Part shown: one piece after another, positions 55,291 to 63,872 of the stretch
How the letters are laid out: every line of letters begins with the position of its first letter
Numbering within the stretch: the stretch's first letter is position 1
From: Lachnospiraceae bacterium
GTDB lineage: Bacteria > Bacillota > Clostridia > Lachnospirales > Lachnospiraceae
Direction: 5' to 3'
Length of the DNA: 64,000 nt
Assembly (NCBI GenBank): GCA_017540605.1
Contig: JAFYAS010000057.1
Location: forward strand, 31,993-95,992
Notes under the pieces: generated by a model
Database searches by the model: none
Seen by the model: the letters and a program-made list of their open reading frames with translations, nothing else
Told to the model about the DNA's origin: nothing
Made by a program: the position numbers and the translations under genes

Positions 55291-55725
55291 ATGAAGGTAA
55301 GCGTAGATATTTCGCCTGAATACACGGATCCATATGCTGTGATTTATACGAATCAGGTTACTGATGAGATACAGCGAATGATAGATGCATTCAGTGCGAA
55401 TGAAACACCTATAACTGCCCTGAGAGAGGATGACATGATCATCCTACAGCCTAAGGATATATACATGGTAAGGGTTGAAGATGGAGAGACAATCATTTAC
55501 GGAGCAAAACAGAAATACCGTTCCAGAAGAAGGTTGTATGAAATCGCTCAGCAGTTAGGAAATCAGTTCATGCAGATATCCAAGGCGACACTTATAAATC
55601 TGTCTTATATGGATAGTGTTGAACCAGGGTTTAGCGGAACACTTCTTTTGAAAATGAAGAATGGCTCAAAGGATTATGTTTCCAGAAAATATCTGCCGGA
55701 ATTTAAAAAGTATCTTGGGCTTTAA
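55291..55725 (+). CDS. LytTR-domain transcription regulator
   Basis: The 144-aa protein has a short N-terminal part and a LytTR DNA-binding domain (about residues 45-142). Its marks are IYMVRVEDGETIIYGAKQKY, LGNQFMQISKATLINLSYMD and KDYVSRKYLPEFKKYL. It lacks a receiver domain, so it is not a response regulator. It is paired with a DUF3021 membrane protein 13 bases downstream, a widespread two-gene module that controls its own operon. AAGGAGG precedes the ATG. Confidence 0.88.
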   Translation: MKVSVDISPEYTDPYAVIYTNQVTDEIQRMIDAFSANETPITALREDDMIILQPKDIYMVRVEDGETIIYGAKQKYRSRRRLYEIAQQLGNQFMQISKATLINLSYMDSVEPGFSGTLLLKMKNGSKDYVSRKYLPEFKKYLGL

Positions 55726-55738
55726 GGAGGAAAAAGCA

Positions 55739-56176
55739 ATGAAAGAGACAATGAAGGAAATATTTAAGAGTTCGGTTATCAGCATCGGGATGGCAATGGC
55801 AATTTTCTGTATCGTAGGAATTACATTTGATCTAAAGTTTGGCGGTAACTTCAGCCTTGATAACTATCAGTTTACGAAGATGGTCATAGGATGTGTAATT
55901 GTGGGCCTCGGATTTGGAATTCCGTCTATCGTGTATAACAATGAAAGGCTGCCGATGCCAATCAAGGTTTTGATACACATGGGAATAGGTTGTGTCATCT
56001 ATACGATAACGGCTTACAATGTCGGATGGCTTGGAAATACAAGTAGCGCCTTACATAGCATAGTAATCGTACTCATTCAGCTTGCGGTAGCATTTATAAT
56101 CTGGGTGTTCTTTATGCTGTTTTACAGAAACGAAGCTAAAAGAATGAATGATAAACTTCAAGCTATGAAAAAATAA
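55739..56176 (+). CDS. DUF3021 membrane protein, partner of the LytTR regulator
   Basis: The 145-aa protein has four membrane helices (about residues 12-32, 45-65, 78-98, 108-130) and a basic C-terminal tail YRNEAKRMNDKLQAMKK. DUF3021 proteins almost always follow LytTR regulators and probably restrain them at the membrane. ATG 55739 follows AAGGAGG. A perfect terminator comes 26 bases after the stop. Confidence 0.85.
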   Translation: MKETMKEIFKSSVISIGMAMAIFCIVGITFDLKFGGNFSLDNYQFTKMVIGCVIVGLGFGIPSIVYNNERLPMPIKVLIHMGIGCVIYTITAYNVGWLGNTSSALHSIVIVLIQLAVAFIIWVFFMLFYRNEAKRMNDKLQAMKK

Positions 56177-56202
56177 AACAAACAGCAACTTAGAATGCGA
56201 GT

Positions 56203-56226
56203 AAAAGAGTCGAAATCGGCTCTTTT
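56203..56226 (+). terminator. Terminator of the LytTR-DUF3021 operon
   Basis: AAAAGAGTCG (56203-56212) pairs with CGGCTCTTTT (56217-56226) over 10 bp around AAAT, then a T-rich tail. Confidence 0.88.
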
Positions 56227-56261
56227 CTTTTGCCAATTTTCGGAAAGGAGGAGGCTTATAG

Positions 56262-56288
56262 ATGGCTGGCAGAATACAGTGCACATGA
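56262..56288 (+). pseudogene. First eight codons of a gene split by the second element
   Basis: A strong ribosome site AAAGGAGGAGG (56245-56255) leads to ATG and the frame MAGRIQCT, then TGA. So good a site for an 8-residue frame indicates that a real gene started here and was cut by the insertion whose recombinase gene ends 10 bases later. The gene's identity cannot be read from the fragment. Confidence 0.5.
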
Positions 56289-56298
56289 GGGTTCGACT

Positions 56299-58155
56299 TC
56301 AGTCGGTCATTTTTTGCGGACAGTTCATACATGCTATCCTTTTCTGTTCTCTGCTCCTGCGTTTGCTCTCGTTTGATTTCTCCCTCCGTATCTTCTTGGC
56401 ACAAGCAGGACAATACCTTGATGCACCAGAGCCCGGGACATATTCAACGCCGCACACCGTACAATTTTTAGCGGGCATTGCTGCCCACCGTTTTGTAGGT
56501 ATGATATGTAATTCATCGACAAAGCCGATGAATTTATAGTAAATCTTGATTTCCTGCTTCACTGTTCCGTCTGCCATCTTCTCACGCTCCGAAACAAGTA
56601 TCTTGTCTATGAGTGCGTTTATAACTGTTGCATCCAGTTCTTTTAAGCCTTGATAATTTCGGATAAGGGCGAGGAAGTCACGGATTCCCCGTGATTTCTC
56701 GTAGCTTTCATTAAGAGTTTCCGTCACCTCTTTCAGCCTTGCTTCAATTTCAAGCTGCTCTTTCTGGTATTTCCCCGACATCATCTCAAAATTCCGCTCG
56801 GTAATACGCTCCATGACCTTATCCTCGTAGAGAGAGGAAAACAGCCTGTCCAGTTCCGCAAGGCGTTTGTTCAGCTTCTTACGTTCTTTCTCTAATGCTT
56901 TCGCCCTGCTCTGGTCTGTTTCCGTGAGCCGCTTTTCTATGGCCCTGACCGCCTTTTCATCATTCACTGCCATATCCGCAAAACAGTTGATGTCGGCAAG
57001 AACGGCATTGAATAAATCCCTTGCTTCTATATTGTGGGCACTACACTCGCTTCTTCCGTTTCTTGCATAATTATTACATGAATACTGTACACAGTCGATA
57101 ATCTCTGTGCGTTTCCTCCTGTGTACGTTCATTGCCCGCAGAGCACATCCGCAGTCCACACACTTGATAACGCCTGCAAAAATATTTACAAATCCTCCCT
57201 TGTTCTGTGGAAGCCTACGACTTGTAATAAGCTGTTGGACAATATCAAATTCCTCCTGCGTGACTATTCCCTCATGGGTATTGGGTATCACTTCCCATTC
57301 TTCGGGCAGCTTAGAGGGGCGTTTCTTGCTTTTCATATTGGCGGCAATCCGTTTGTAGCCTACAAGATTTCCCGCATATATCGGGCTTCTTAAAATGCTC
57401 CTCACGCTGTTCCCACTCCAAATATAGCGTTTGTCCTCGTTCCCCTCAAAATGACGTTCAAAGCCTGTTTCGCCACGCTCCGCCGCATAAGCGGCAGGGC
57501 GTAGGATATGCTGTTTATTAAGATGTCTGCAAATTTTGGCAACTCCATTCCCTTTTAATGCAAGGTCGAATATCTCTTTTACAACATGTGCCACTTTATC
57601 ATCTATCAGCAGATGGTTGTGGTCGGCAGGGTCTTTGATATAGCCATAAGGGGCGGTAGTTCCCATGAATTTCCCCTGTTGAAACCTCGCCCGATATGCC
57701 GATTTTATCTTAACAGATATGTCAGCGGCATACATTTCGTTTAAAATGTTGCGGAAAGGCGTGATGTCCATAGCAGATTTATTCAAGGTATCTACGCCGT
57801 CATTGACCGCTATATACCTCACGTTATGCTCTGGGAAGAAAACTTCCAGATATAACCCACAATCAAGATAGTTTCTCCCCAGACGGGATAAATCTTTCGT
57901 AATCACGCAGTTTATCAGACCGCTTTCAATGTCTTTTATCATATTCTGGAAACTTGGTCTTTGGAAATTTGTACCAGAATAACCATCGTCCACATACGTT
58001 TTTGCTATGTGCCATCCCTGCTTTTTCACATAATCCGTGAGGATGGATTTCTGTGTCGCAATGCTCGCACTCTCGTTATCCGTACCATCGTCTTTAGATA
58101 AGCGGCAATAAATGCCGACTAAATAGATTTTCTTTTCTTCTTTGATTCCTGCCAT
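56299..58155 (-). CDS. Large serine recombinase (TnpX-like) of the nested element
   Basis: The 618-aa site-specific recombinase has an N-terminal resolvase domain: catalytic Ser20 in YCRLSKDDG, TKDLSRLGRNYLDCGLYLE. A recombinase domain follows (KFMGTTAPYGYIKDP), then a zinc ribbon (KCVDCGCALRAM) and a long coiled coil (about residues 400-480). The DUF4368-like C-terminus ends with a further cysteine group (CTVCGVEY, CPACAKK). Enzymes of this kind excise and insert elements at sites with a short shared core. It lies at the very end of its element, facing the junction at about 56290. Confidence 0.9.
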   Translation of the reverse strand: MAGIKEEKKIYLVGIYCRLSKDDGTDNESASIATQKSILTDYVKKQGWHIAKTYVDDGYSGTNFQRPSFQNMIKDIESGLINCVITKDLSRLGRNYLDCGLYLEVFFPEHNVRYIAVNDGVDTLNKSAMDITPFRNILNEMYAADISVKIKSAYRARFQQGKFMGTTAPYGYIKDPADHNHLLIDDKVAHVVKEIFDLALKGNGVAKICRHLNKQHILRPAAYAAERGETGFERHFEGNEDKRYIWSGNSVRSILRSPIYAGNLVGYKRIAANMKSKKRPSKLPEEWEVIPNTHEGIVTQEEFDIVQQLITSRRLPQNKGGFVNIFAGVIKCVDCGCALRAMNVHRRKRTEIIDCVQYSCNNYARNGRSECSAHNIEARDLFNAVLADINCFADMAVNDEKAVRAIEKRLTETDQSRAKALEKERKKLNKRLAELDRLFSSLYEDKVMERITERNFEMMSGKYQKEQLEIEARLKEVTETLNESYEKSRGIRDFLALIRNYQGLKELDATVINALIDKILVSEREKMADGTVKQEIKIYYKFIGFVDELHIIPTKRWAAMPAKNCTVCGVEYVPGSGASRYCPACAKKIRREKSNESKRRSREQKRIACMNCPQKMTD

Positions 58156-58209
58156 ACTGTAAAACCTCCGTATCTGTCCTATCTGTTTTCATGTCCCATT
58201 GCGTACATT

Positions 58210-58401
58210 CTAAGCGGACAGCCCCTCATTGTCGAAGGTGTCGCCCTCGGCAATCTTCTTCCGAATATCCTCGGAGATAATCGGGACAAACGCTTCTGTA
58301 ACGGTCTGTGTGCCGACATATTCACGGCTGATTATCATCTGCACTGGTGCTTTTGGCACGATACGCTTTCTCTTTTTATCTGCTTTCTTATCCTCGCCCA
58401 T
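58210..58401 (-). CDS. Small basic protein of the nested element, 63 aa
   Basis: The product starts MGEDKKADKKRKRIVPKAPV and continues QMIISREYVGTQTVTEAFVP. The start at 58401 is chosen because GGAAAGGA precedes it on the minus strand; longer frames lack a site. Short proteins with this basic start and IISREYVG motif often lie beside serine recombinases in Clostridial elements. They might assist excision, but their function is unknown to me. Confidence 0.6.
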   Translation of the reverse strand: MGEDKKADKKRKRIVPKAPVQMIISREYVGTQTVTEAFVPIISEDIRKKIAEGDTFDNEGLSA

Positions 58402-58472
58402 ACTTAAATCTTCCTTTCCAGACAGGGCAGGGAAGAGTTTGGAAATGTCCCCGCCCTGCCAATCAGATACCA

Positions 58473-58703
58473 TTAATCCTCGCTGTTTAATTCTTTCTGT
58501 AATGCTTTAAGGAGTGCCGCCGCTTCATCAGCGTTCAGCGTGATTCCCTTGCCGCACTTTTCACGGTTCGGGGAAAAGCTGCGGATGTCATACTTCGGCT
58601 CTTTCCCATTCCATGAAATGAGATTGATTTCCTTTGTGTAGCCACTGTCGCCCGTAGACAATACTGCGATTTCCTTTACGATTTCATACTGGATTTCTCT
58701 CAT
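58473..58703 (-). CDS. YdbC/PC4-like single-strand DNA-binding protein
   Basis: This 76-aa protein has the pattern GYTKEINLISWNGKEPKYDI followed by GITLNADEAAALLKALQKEL, typical of the YdbC/PC4 family. Those proteins form dimers that bind single-stranded DNA. In a mobilizable element it may coat the nicked strand. It is encoded between parB and the small basic protein. Confidence 0.75.
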   Translation of the reverse strand: MREIQYEIVKEIAVLSTGDSGYTKEINLISWNGKEPKYDIRSFSPNREKCGKGITLNADEAAALLKALQKELNSED

Positions 58704-58748
58704 TCTCCATACCTCAACTCTCTGTATTTACTTCCCGAAAAAAGAAGA

Positions 58749-59603
58749 TTAGCGGCTGTCACGGTTGCGTTTCCTCTGCAACTCACGCTCCAAAAGTTTG
58801 ATGATGGTTTCCTCCATCTGCTTCGGCGTTGTGTTCTTCGGAAAGTATTTTTTCAGCTTGCTTGTGTTGATTTTCAAGGTTTCTTTCTGGTTGCCCTTTT
58901 CCTCCGTCATAATCGCAAATATCGTATCCATGTCAAGCCGCCCGCTCTGGCTTAACTGTTTCATCCGCTGTGCCTGTGAGAGTGAGGGCGTTGCTTCTTC
59001 GCTCTCCATCGTGGCAAAGAGGTTTTCCTGCTCGTCTTTCTTCAAGAAGGACAGTTCCACCGCAGGCGTGAGGGCGATTTTCCCCTCGTCCACCATCTGC
59101 AAAATCGGCGGTATCAGTTCCGTCAGGCGGATAAAACGCTGCACGGTCATCCTGCCCACGCCGAAGCCCTGTGCCACCTTGTCGTCCGTCCGCAACTTCG
59201 TCACAACTTGTGACGAGGTTAAGTCTGTGCGGAAACCCTGCCGCTTCATGGCTTCGGATTTCATCTTGTAAGCAAACGCCCGCTCCGATGGCAGGATATT
59301 CTCACGCTGCAAATTGCTGTCTACAAGGGTGATGATGGCTCGGTCACGGTCTAAGGGCAGGACAAACGCAGGCACGGTATTTATCCCTGCAAGTTCAGAA
59401 GCACGGACACGCCGCTGTCCTGCAATCACTTCATAACCGTCCCCGTCCTCTTTCGGGCGTGTGATTATCGGCGTGACAATGCCAAATTCCTTGATGCTTT
59501 CCGCTAACTCTGACAGTGTTTCATCTTCTGCCACATGAAACGGATTGTCGGGGAACGGGTACAAGTCTTTGGTCTTTAACACCTTAAAATCCTGTTTCTT
59601 CAT
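58749..59603 (-). CDS. parB: ParB/Spo0J-family protein
   Basis: The 284-aa protein has a ParB N-terminal CTPase-type domain (about residues 12-105) with GYEVIAGQRRVRASELAG and LVDSNLQRENILPSERAFAY. A helix-turn-helix follows (about 140-170, KVAQGFGVGRMTVQRFIRLT), then a helical C-terminus. No ParA gene is visible, so it may act as a regulator or in copy stability rather than full partition. It begins 8 bases after the relaxase stop on the minus strand, so the two are cotranscribed. Confidence 0.88.
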   Translation of the reverse strand: MKKQDFKVLKTKDLYPFPDNPFHVAEDETLSELAESIKEFGIVTPIITRPKEDGDGYEVIAGQRRVRASELAGINTVPAFVLPLDRDRAIITLVDSNLQRENILPSERAFAYKMKSEAMKRQGFRTDLTSSQVVTKLRTDDKVAQGFGVGRMTVQRFIRLTELIPPILQMVDEGKIALTPAVELSFLKKDEQENLFATMESEEATPSLSQAQRMKQLSQSGRLDMDTIFAIMTEEKGNQKETLKINTSKLKKYFPKNTTPKQMEETIIKLLERELQRKRNRDSR

Positions 59604-59611
59604 TCACATAT

Positions 59612-60577
59612 CTACCTTTCTTTCGCTCTGCTTCTATGATTTTTCTGCAATTCTTCCAACACTTCGGGCGGTATTTTTGACAGCAGCCGCCCCATCTGCT
59701 CGTTGGTTCTCTGCAATTCAAATATCTTCTGATTCGCTTTCTGCACCTTTAGTTCCTGCTCGTACTTTTCATCACGCATACGCCCCGCATAGTCTGATTC
59801 CTGCCCAATTCTCTCTTTCAAACTGTCGATATACGCCTGCTGTTTCCCGATTTCCTTAGAGAATTTCTCCACGTCTGGCAGCCATGCAGAGAGTAAATCT
59901 AACGCTTTATCCCTTTTCTTCCCTGCGTTAAAGGCGTTGATGTCGGATAGGGCAGACACGATTTCTTCATACTGTTTATCAAGCCTGCCGCCTAATTTAT
60001 AGAGCCATGTGGGGACGTGTTTCCGCTTGGTTTCCATTGAGGACTGCCCCCGTTCAAGCTGATTCCACCGTGAGGACATCCGCTCATGGTAGGCGGTCTG
60101 CCACTCGGATAATGATTTCTGGTTGCCTAAGATAGCTTTCGCTGACAGCTTATTGTCTGGCGTAATCGGCACAAAGCAGAGGTGCATATGGGGCGTTCTC
60201 TCGTCCATATGGACGACAGCGGAGAGGATATTCTGCTTTCCAACACGCTCCGAAATGAAGTCAAGAGCCGTCTGGAAATACGCTTTTTGTTCTTCGGGCG
60301 GTAACTGGTTCATAAATTCTGGTGAAGCTGTGATGAGCGTTTCCACCATCATCACGCTGTCTTTCCTTGTCCTGCACCCCGCTTCGGCTACCATGCGGTT
60401 AATCTCTTTCTTGTAGGTGTACTTTGGTGGTGCTATGAGATGGTAATTGTTTTTAGAGCGTTCCATATCTATATCTGGGTTGCTTTTGTAGGCTTCTTTC
60501 TTCCGCTCGTTGTGGCGTTCACAAGCCGCAACGCCGCCCGCTTTTCGTTTCTGGAAACGCAGGATTGCATAAGGCAT
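59612..60577 (-). CDS. MobV/Pre-type relaxase
   Basis: The 321-aa relaxase begins MPYAILRFQKRKAGGVAACE and contains RSKNNYHL and the metal-binding HMDERTPHMHLCFVP, the marks of Mob_Pre enzymes from small mobilizable plasmids and transposons. The C-terminal half is a coiled coil (about residues 220-310). The start at 60577 follows GGAGGAATC on the minus strand; the frame further upstream is made of repeat DNA. Its oriT should lie just upstream, in 60578-61101. Confidence 0.85.
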   Translation of the reverse strand: MPYAILRFQKRKAGGVAACERHNERKKEAYKSNPDIDMERSKNNYHLIAPPKYTYKKEINRMVAEAGCRTRKDSVMMVETLITASPEFMNQLPPEEQKAYFQTALDFISERVGKQNILSAVVHMDERTPHMHLCFVPITPDNKLSAKAILGNQKSLSEWQTAYHERMSSRWNQLERGQSSMETKRKHVPTWLYKLGGRLDKQYEEIVSALSDINAFNAGKKRDKALDLLSAWLPDVEKFSKEIGKQQAYIDSLKERIGQESDYAGRMRDEKYEQELKVQKANQKIFELQRTNEQMGRLLSKIPPEVLEELQKNHRSRAKER

Positions 60578-60600
60578 AGGCGGATTCCTCCTTTCTTTCG

Positions 60601-61163
60601 GCGGGTGACCGTCCTTTGGGGTGACAGCGGTGACGGTGGTGACAGCAGTTTTGGGATACCCCCTGCCGACTGCCGCAACTGTCACCCTCACCCCCTGCAT
60701 GACGGTCATGTCGATGATGACGGTGTTTTTGGGATACCCCCCTCGCAAGAGCCGTCACCGTCATGCCGCCATTCTTTTATCCGAAGCCGTAAGGCGTAGG
60801 ATAGCAGGGCACAGCCCTGCCTTAAGGGAGTCCAGAGGGAACGTCTGGCACACGACTTTGCAGGGCAAAGTGTAGTGTGTTACACCCTGTAAACGCAGTC
60901 GGAAAAATCGGAATGATTTTTCTGACCGCAGGGGTGGTTTTACACGACCGAAAAGGGCGAGTAAATCTCACGCCTGCATTTTGCGTTTACGGGGTGTTCT
61001 CCCGTAGGGATGACAGCGGCAGGGTATCCTAAAATCACTGTCACCACCGTCACTGCTGTCACCCGCAGGGCAGAGCCGCCAGCTTTACATGGCTTTAAGC
61101 GTCAATGACAGTAACAGGGGGGTATCCTAATATCGCTGTCACCACCATCACCGCTGTCACCCG
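60601..61163 (-). repeat. Inverted and direct repeats around GGGATACCC boxes
   Basis: TTTTGGGATACCCCC occurs at 60650-60664 and 60727-60741, and the reverse form GGGTATCCTAA at 61022-61032 and 61121-61131. Each is joined to short GGTGACAG/GTGACGG units, the clearest being 60601-60650, 61010-61064 and 61106-61163. The last copy runs into the 3' end of the RepA-like gene and codes its GDSGDGGDS tail. The layout suggests initiator-binding sites (iterons) or a transfer origin. The gene-free part is 60578-61101. Confidence 0.7.
60855..60885 (-). other. Candidate oriT of the MobV relaxase
   Basis: ACTTTGC-AGG-GCAAAGT (60855-60871) is a perfect 7-bp hairpin, followed at once by GTGTA-GTGTGT-TACAC (60870-60885). 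MobV oriT sites have an inverted repeat next to the nick and lie just upstream of the relaxase gene, as here. Another hairpin, GCAGGGC-ACA-GCCCTGC, lies at about 60804-60820. Confidence 0.5.
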
Positions 61164-62127
61164 CCCTCCTTGCAAGGGCAATCCGCCTGCCGTCTTTCCT
61201 GCGGCTGTACTGGTAGCAGATACGGTTCTCGCTTAAAAATGTGGTGCGGTATTCATTCAGCCATTTCGTAATCACCGTGGGTATGGTTTCCGTTTCCCCC
61301 ATAGCGGCTAACAGTTCCGTTGCCGTGCCTATCCATTCTTCCTTATCCCTCATAAAATCCACCAACCGAAAAAGGACATCTGGTATCGTTTCTTTCGCAA
61401 GCTGCTCCTGCGTTTTCCGCTCCACAAGCTCCCAACGGCAATCACGGAAACGCAGCGTGTATTCCTGATAAGGCGTGTCCCTGCCCGTCACATACAGCTT
61501 GGCGGTGTCAGACGCACGTTTCTCCTTTTCCAGAACAAAGGTAGCGTCCGCACTCCCCGTTAATCCTGTCGTCCCAGACACCTTGTTGAACACGTCGCTG
61601 TCATTCTGCTTTCGGATGTGGTGTACGACAATGACCGCCAGAGAGTGCCTGTCGGCAAAGTCTTTGATGAGGGAGATGTCCCCATAGTCGCTTGCATAGG
61701 CATTGTCTTTTGAAGCTGTACGGACTTTCTGCAAGGTATCAATGACAATGAGCCTGCTGTCTGGGTAATCTTTCAGATAATCTTCAAGCTGCACGATAAG
61801 ACCGTCTGACAGCTTGCAGCTTGCCACGGCAAAGTGGAGCCGCCCGCTTGCTTCGTCCGTCAAACGAAATAACCTGTCCTGTATGCGGCAGAACGTGTCC
61901 TCAAGGCAGAGGTAAAGCACATCGCCCTCCATTGTCGGCATATCCCATAAAGGGATTCCCTGCGACACGCATAAGCATAGCTTCAGCATGAGCCAGCTTT
62001 TGCCTATCTTCTGTGAGCCGCAGAACAGCGATAAGCCTGTCGGGATAAGGCTGTCCACCACAAAGGATGGTTTCTCAAGCGGTTCATAAAGGAGCGTTTC
62101 GGCGTTGACTGTCTGTAACTTCTGCAT
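61102..62127 (-). CDS. RepA-like hexameric helicase-type ATPase (AAA_25)
   Basis: The 341-aa protein has a RecA-like fold with Walker A CGSQKIGKSWLM (about residues 36-47), Walker B LIVIDTLQKVR and VVHHIRKQ. This is the pattern of plasmid RepA/DnaB-like helicases and of AAA_25 proteins in mobilizable elements. It probably opens DNA at the repeat region downstream of its own gene. Its last 20 residues come from a repeat unit (RAGDSGDGGDSDIRIPP), so the tail is likely variable. It overlaps the upstream sigma-like frame. Confidence 0.82.
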   Translation of the reverse strand: MQKLQTVNAETLLYEPLEKPSFVVDSLIPTGLSLFCGSQKIGKSWLMLKLCLCVSQGIPLWDMPTMEGDVLYLCLEDTFCRIQDRLFRLTDEASGRLHFAVASCKLSDGLIVQLEDYLKDYPDSRLIVIDTLQKVRTASKDNAYASDYGDISLIKDFADRHSLAVIVVHHIRKQNDSDVFNKVSGTTGLTGSADATFVLEKEKRASDTAKLYVTGRDTPYQEYTLRFRDCRWELVERKTQEQLAKETIPDVLFRLVDFMRDKEEWIGTATELLAAMGETETIPTVITKWLNEYRTTFLSENRICYQYSRRKDGRRIALARRAGDSGDGGDSDIRIPPCYCH

Positions 62128-62756
62128 GGCTTTCCTCCTTTCGGGCGGTGTCTTTGTTTTCGTTGCACATAGGCGTTGACCTCCTTAAAAATAGATTTAC
62201 TCCCACGGAAAAAAGTGAGAGTATGTAATGCCGCCAATCCCACACAAATAAAAAACAGATTTCTTTTTCGGGCGGTGTCGGTCACGGTTGGAGATATTTC
62301 TTCAATTTCCGCCTTTACTTTCTCCTTTGCAATCGCAACAGATTTCTGTATTGCCGAAGCGGTGCAATGCTCCATAGCGGCGATTTGGTAAAAATTGAAC
62401 TCATACTCGTAGTAGAGCAGGAAACGCCGCCTTTGTATCTCTGGAAGGCTCCCAACCGCCTTATAGAGCGTTTCATTCCGTTCTTCCTCAACCATGCGTT
62501 CATCAAGGCTCTTAGGCACACGCAACGCCCGTCTGTAAAGGGTTTCGTCCCATACCTCGTTAAACTCCCTGTGCCGCTCGTCCCATTAGAAAAGATTCCT
62601 GTTCCTGCGCTCCATCTGCCGAAACTCCATAAAGAACTGTTCCGACACTTCCAACTCGTGGGATTTGCCCTGCCCGTCCTTAAAGCTGATAAAATACCTT
62701 GTGCCGCTTTCCGTGGATTCCTCCCGAAGCGTGTATGCCTTAACCCTGTATGCCAT
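62004..62756 (-). pseudogene. Sigma-70-like gene interrupted by an in-frame TAA
   Basis: From ATG 62756 (after GGAGGACAAC) the frame reads MAYRVKAYTLREESTESGTR to RNRNLF, then TAA at 62586-62588. It then continues in the same frame WDERHREFNEVWDETLYRRA and LPEIQRRRFLLYYEYEFNFY, ending beyond a region-4-like helix-turn-helix (YQIAAMEHCTASAIQKSVAI). One base change (for example CAA to TAA) explains the stop. Its final 124 bases overlap the RepA-like gene. The first 56 codons alone, or a restart, may still be made. Confidence 0.72.
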
Positions 62757-62839
62757 CCTGTTGTCCTCCTGCAAAAAATGAGTGAGGGGATTTCCATCCC
62801 TCACCCAGTAGCCCGCAGGATGGCAGGCTGTTTTAGAAG

Positions 62840-63265
62840 CTATAAAATTTTCCGCAGCTTCTTCCGCAGATGGTCTAACCTCGCATAGATGGCACCAGTC
62901 GTCAAATGCACAAGCGGGGCAATCTCCTTTGTGGAATACCCCTGCATTTTCAGCAGGACGATTTTCAAGGTACGCCCGTCCACCGTGACTAATACTTGAT
63001 AGAGATTTTCGCTCTCAATCTCTTCCAGTAACTCCGCAACCGTACCCACTTCCGCCTGCCGCTCCCTGCCTGCCATGTCCTCAAGATATTCCGCAACGTC
63101 ATTCGTCCATCGGTAAAACCGCCTGTTGGAATTGAAGTCTGCCCTGTCCGCCATGCGTATCTGCTCAATGGTCGCTTCATCAACGCCGCACTCACGCAGC
63201 AGCTTTTCCTCCGCTTCTTTCCAGATACGCCATTTCCTGTCCTCCCGTCCGTGGTTGTATGCCAT
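62840..63265 (-). CDS. Sigma-70 region-4-like regulatory protein, 141 aa
   Basis: The protein has a helical N-terminus (REDRKWRIWKEAEEKLLREC) and a C-terminal helix-turn-helix, TLKIVLLKMQGYSTKEIAPL followed by TTGAIYARLDHLRKKLRKIL, like sigma region 4. It has no region 2, so it is not a full sigma factor. The start at 63265 follows GGAGGAAG on the minus strand. Small sigma-like proteins of this kind come in series in Clostridial elements and probably control their genes. Confidence 0.75.
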   Translation of the reverse strand: MAYNHGREDRKWRIWKEAEEKLLRECGVDEATIEQIRMADRADFNSNRRFYRWTNDVAEYLEDMAGRERQAEVGTVAELLEEIESENLYQVLVTVDGRTLKIVLLKMQGYSTKEIAPLVHLTTGAIYARLDHLRKKLRKIL

Positions 63266-63359
63266 TCTTACTTCCTCCAATCAGAATTGATTGAGAGGGC
63301 AGAGAAAAGCCCCCTCATCTTCCCAAAGGAAAAAACAAGGGGGCTGAACGCCTTAAATT

Positions 63360-63872
63360 TTAATTTTCTATTATCTTTCTTAGTTTTATTAGGATTCTGG
63401 CTTTGCGTTTGTTTACAACGCTCTGGGTTATGCCCAACCTCGCCCCGACTTCACGCTCGGAAAGTCCGTCAAAAAAGATTGCCTGTATCAGCTCCTGTTC
63501 ACTATCCGACAGCAAAGGCAGGGCGGCTTTCAGCCTGTCCACCATGACCGCATTGACAACGGTTTCTGCAATGTCCACCGCTTCATCAGTGATAAAGTCC
63601 AGAGGATTCCCCTCGCTGTCCGTAAATCCGTCGAGAGATAGCAGTCTATTCTTTGTATCTAATTTTTGCAGATAACGCCACCGTTCCTTGTCACGGTAGA
63701 AGTCTGTGTATTGCTCCCTCACGACTTCAAGCAGACAGCCTTGAATGGGGATAAACAGCTTGTCCATATAGGTCTGGTCGGATTCCCTGCAACGGCAGAA
63801 CTCCGTGTAGGATAATTCCACATAGCCGCCACTTTCTCTGATATATACCTTTCTTGGTGCATATTTCACCAT
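63360..63872 (-). CDS. Sigma-70 family-like protein, 170 aa
   Basis: The protein starts MVKYAPRKVYIRESGGYVEL and ends in a region-4 helix-turn-helix, LPLLSDSEQELIQAIFFDGL then SEREVGARLGITQSVVNKRK. The central part is helical. The start at 63872 has GGGAGGTATTT before it on the minus strand. It is the most upstream gene of the nested element in this window and may activate the genes to its left. The last 128 bases of the window hold no further supported gene. Confidence 0.78.
   Translation of the reverse strand: MVKYAPRKVYIRESGGYVELSYTEFCRCRESDQTYMDKLFIPIQGCLLEVVREQYTDFYRDKERWRYLQKLDTKNRLLSLDGFTDSEGNPLDFITDEAVDIAETVVNAVMVDRLKAALPLLSDSEQELIQAIFFDGLSEREVGARLGITQSVVNKRKARILIKLRKIIEN

Larger units (their letters stand above)
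15981..56290 (+). mobile_element. Tn1549-like integrative and conjugative element (left end defined, right end uncertain)
   Basis: The left boundary is set by loss of homology between the two lipoprotein copies at 15980/15981. Inside lie an integrase, partition genes, oriT-like sequence, MobC, relaxase, coupling protein, VirB2/B4/B6-like proteins, a cell-wall hydrolase and a methylase/helicase, in an order resembling Tn1549-type elements. The missing half of the lipoprotein gene is not found in the window, so the element's right end is either beyond 64000, hidden by the second element, or lost. The value 56290 marks only where the second element begins. Confidence 0.75.

Noticed and set aside
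54623..62588. Stop-codon reassignment or readthrough, suggested by in-frame TAG (54623) and TAA (62586) in two genes
   Set aside because: TAG and TAA end many normal genes here, no suppressor tRNA is seen, and the clustered tRNAs are for Glu and His. Ordinary nonsense mutations explain both.
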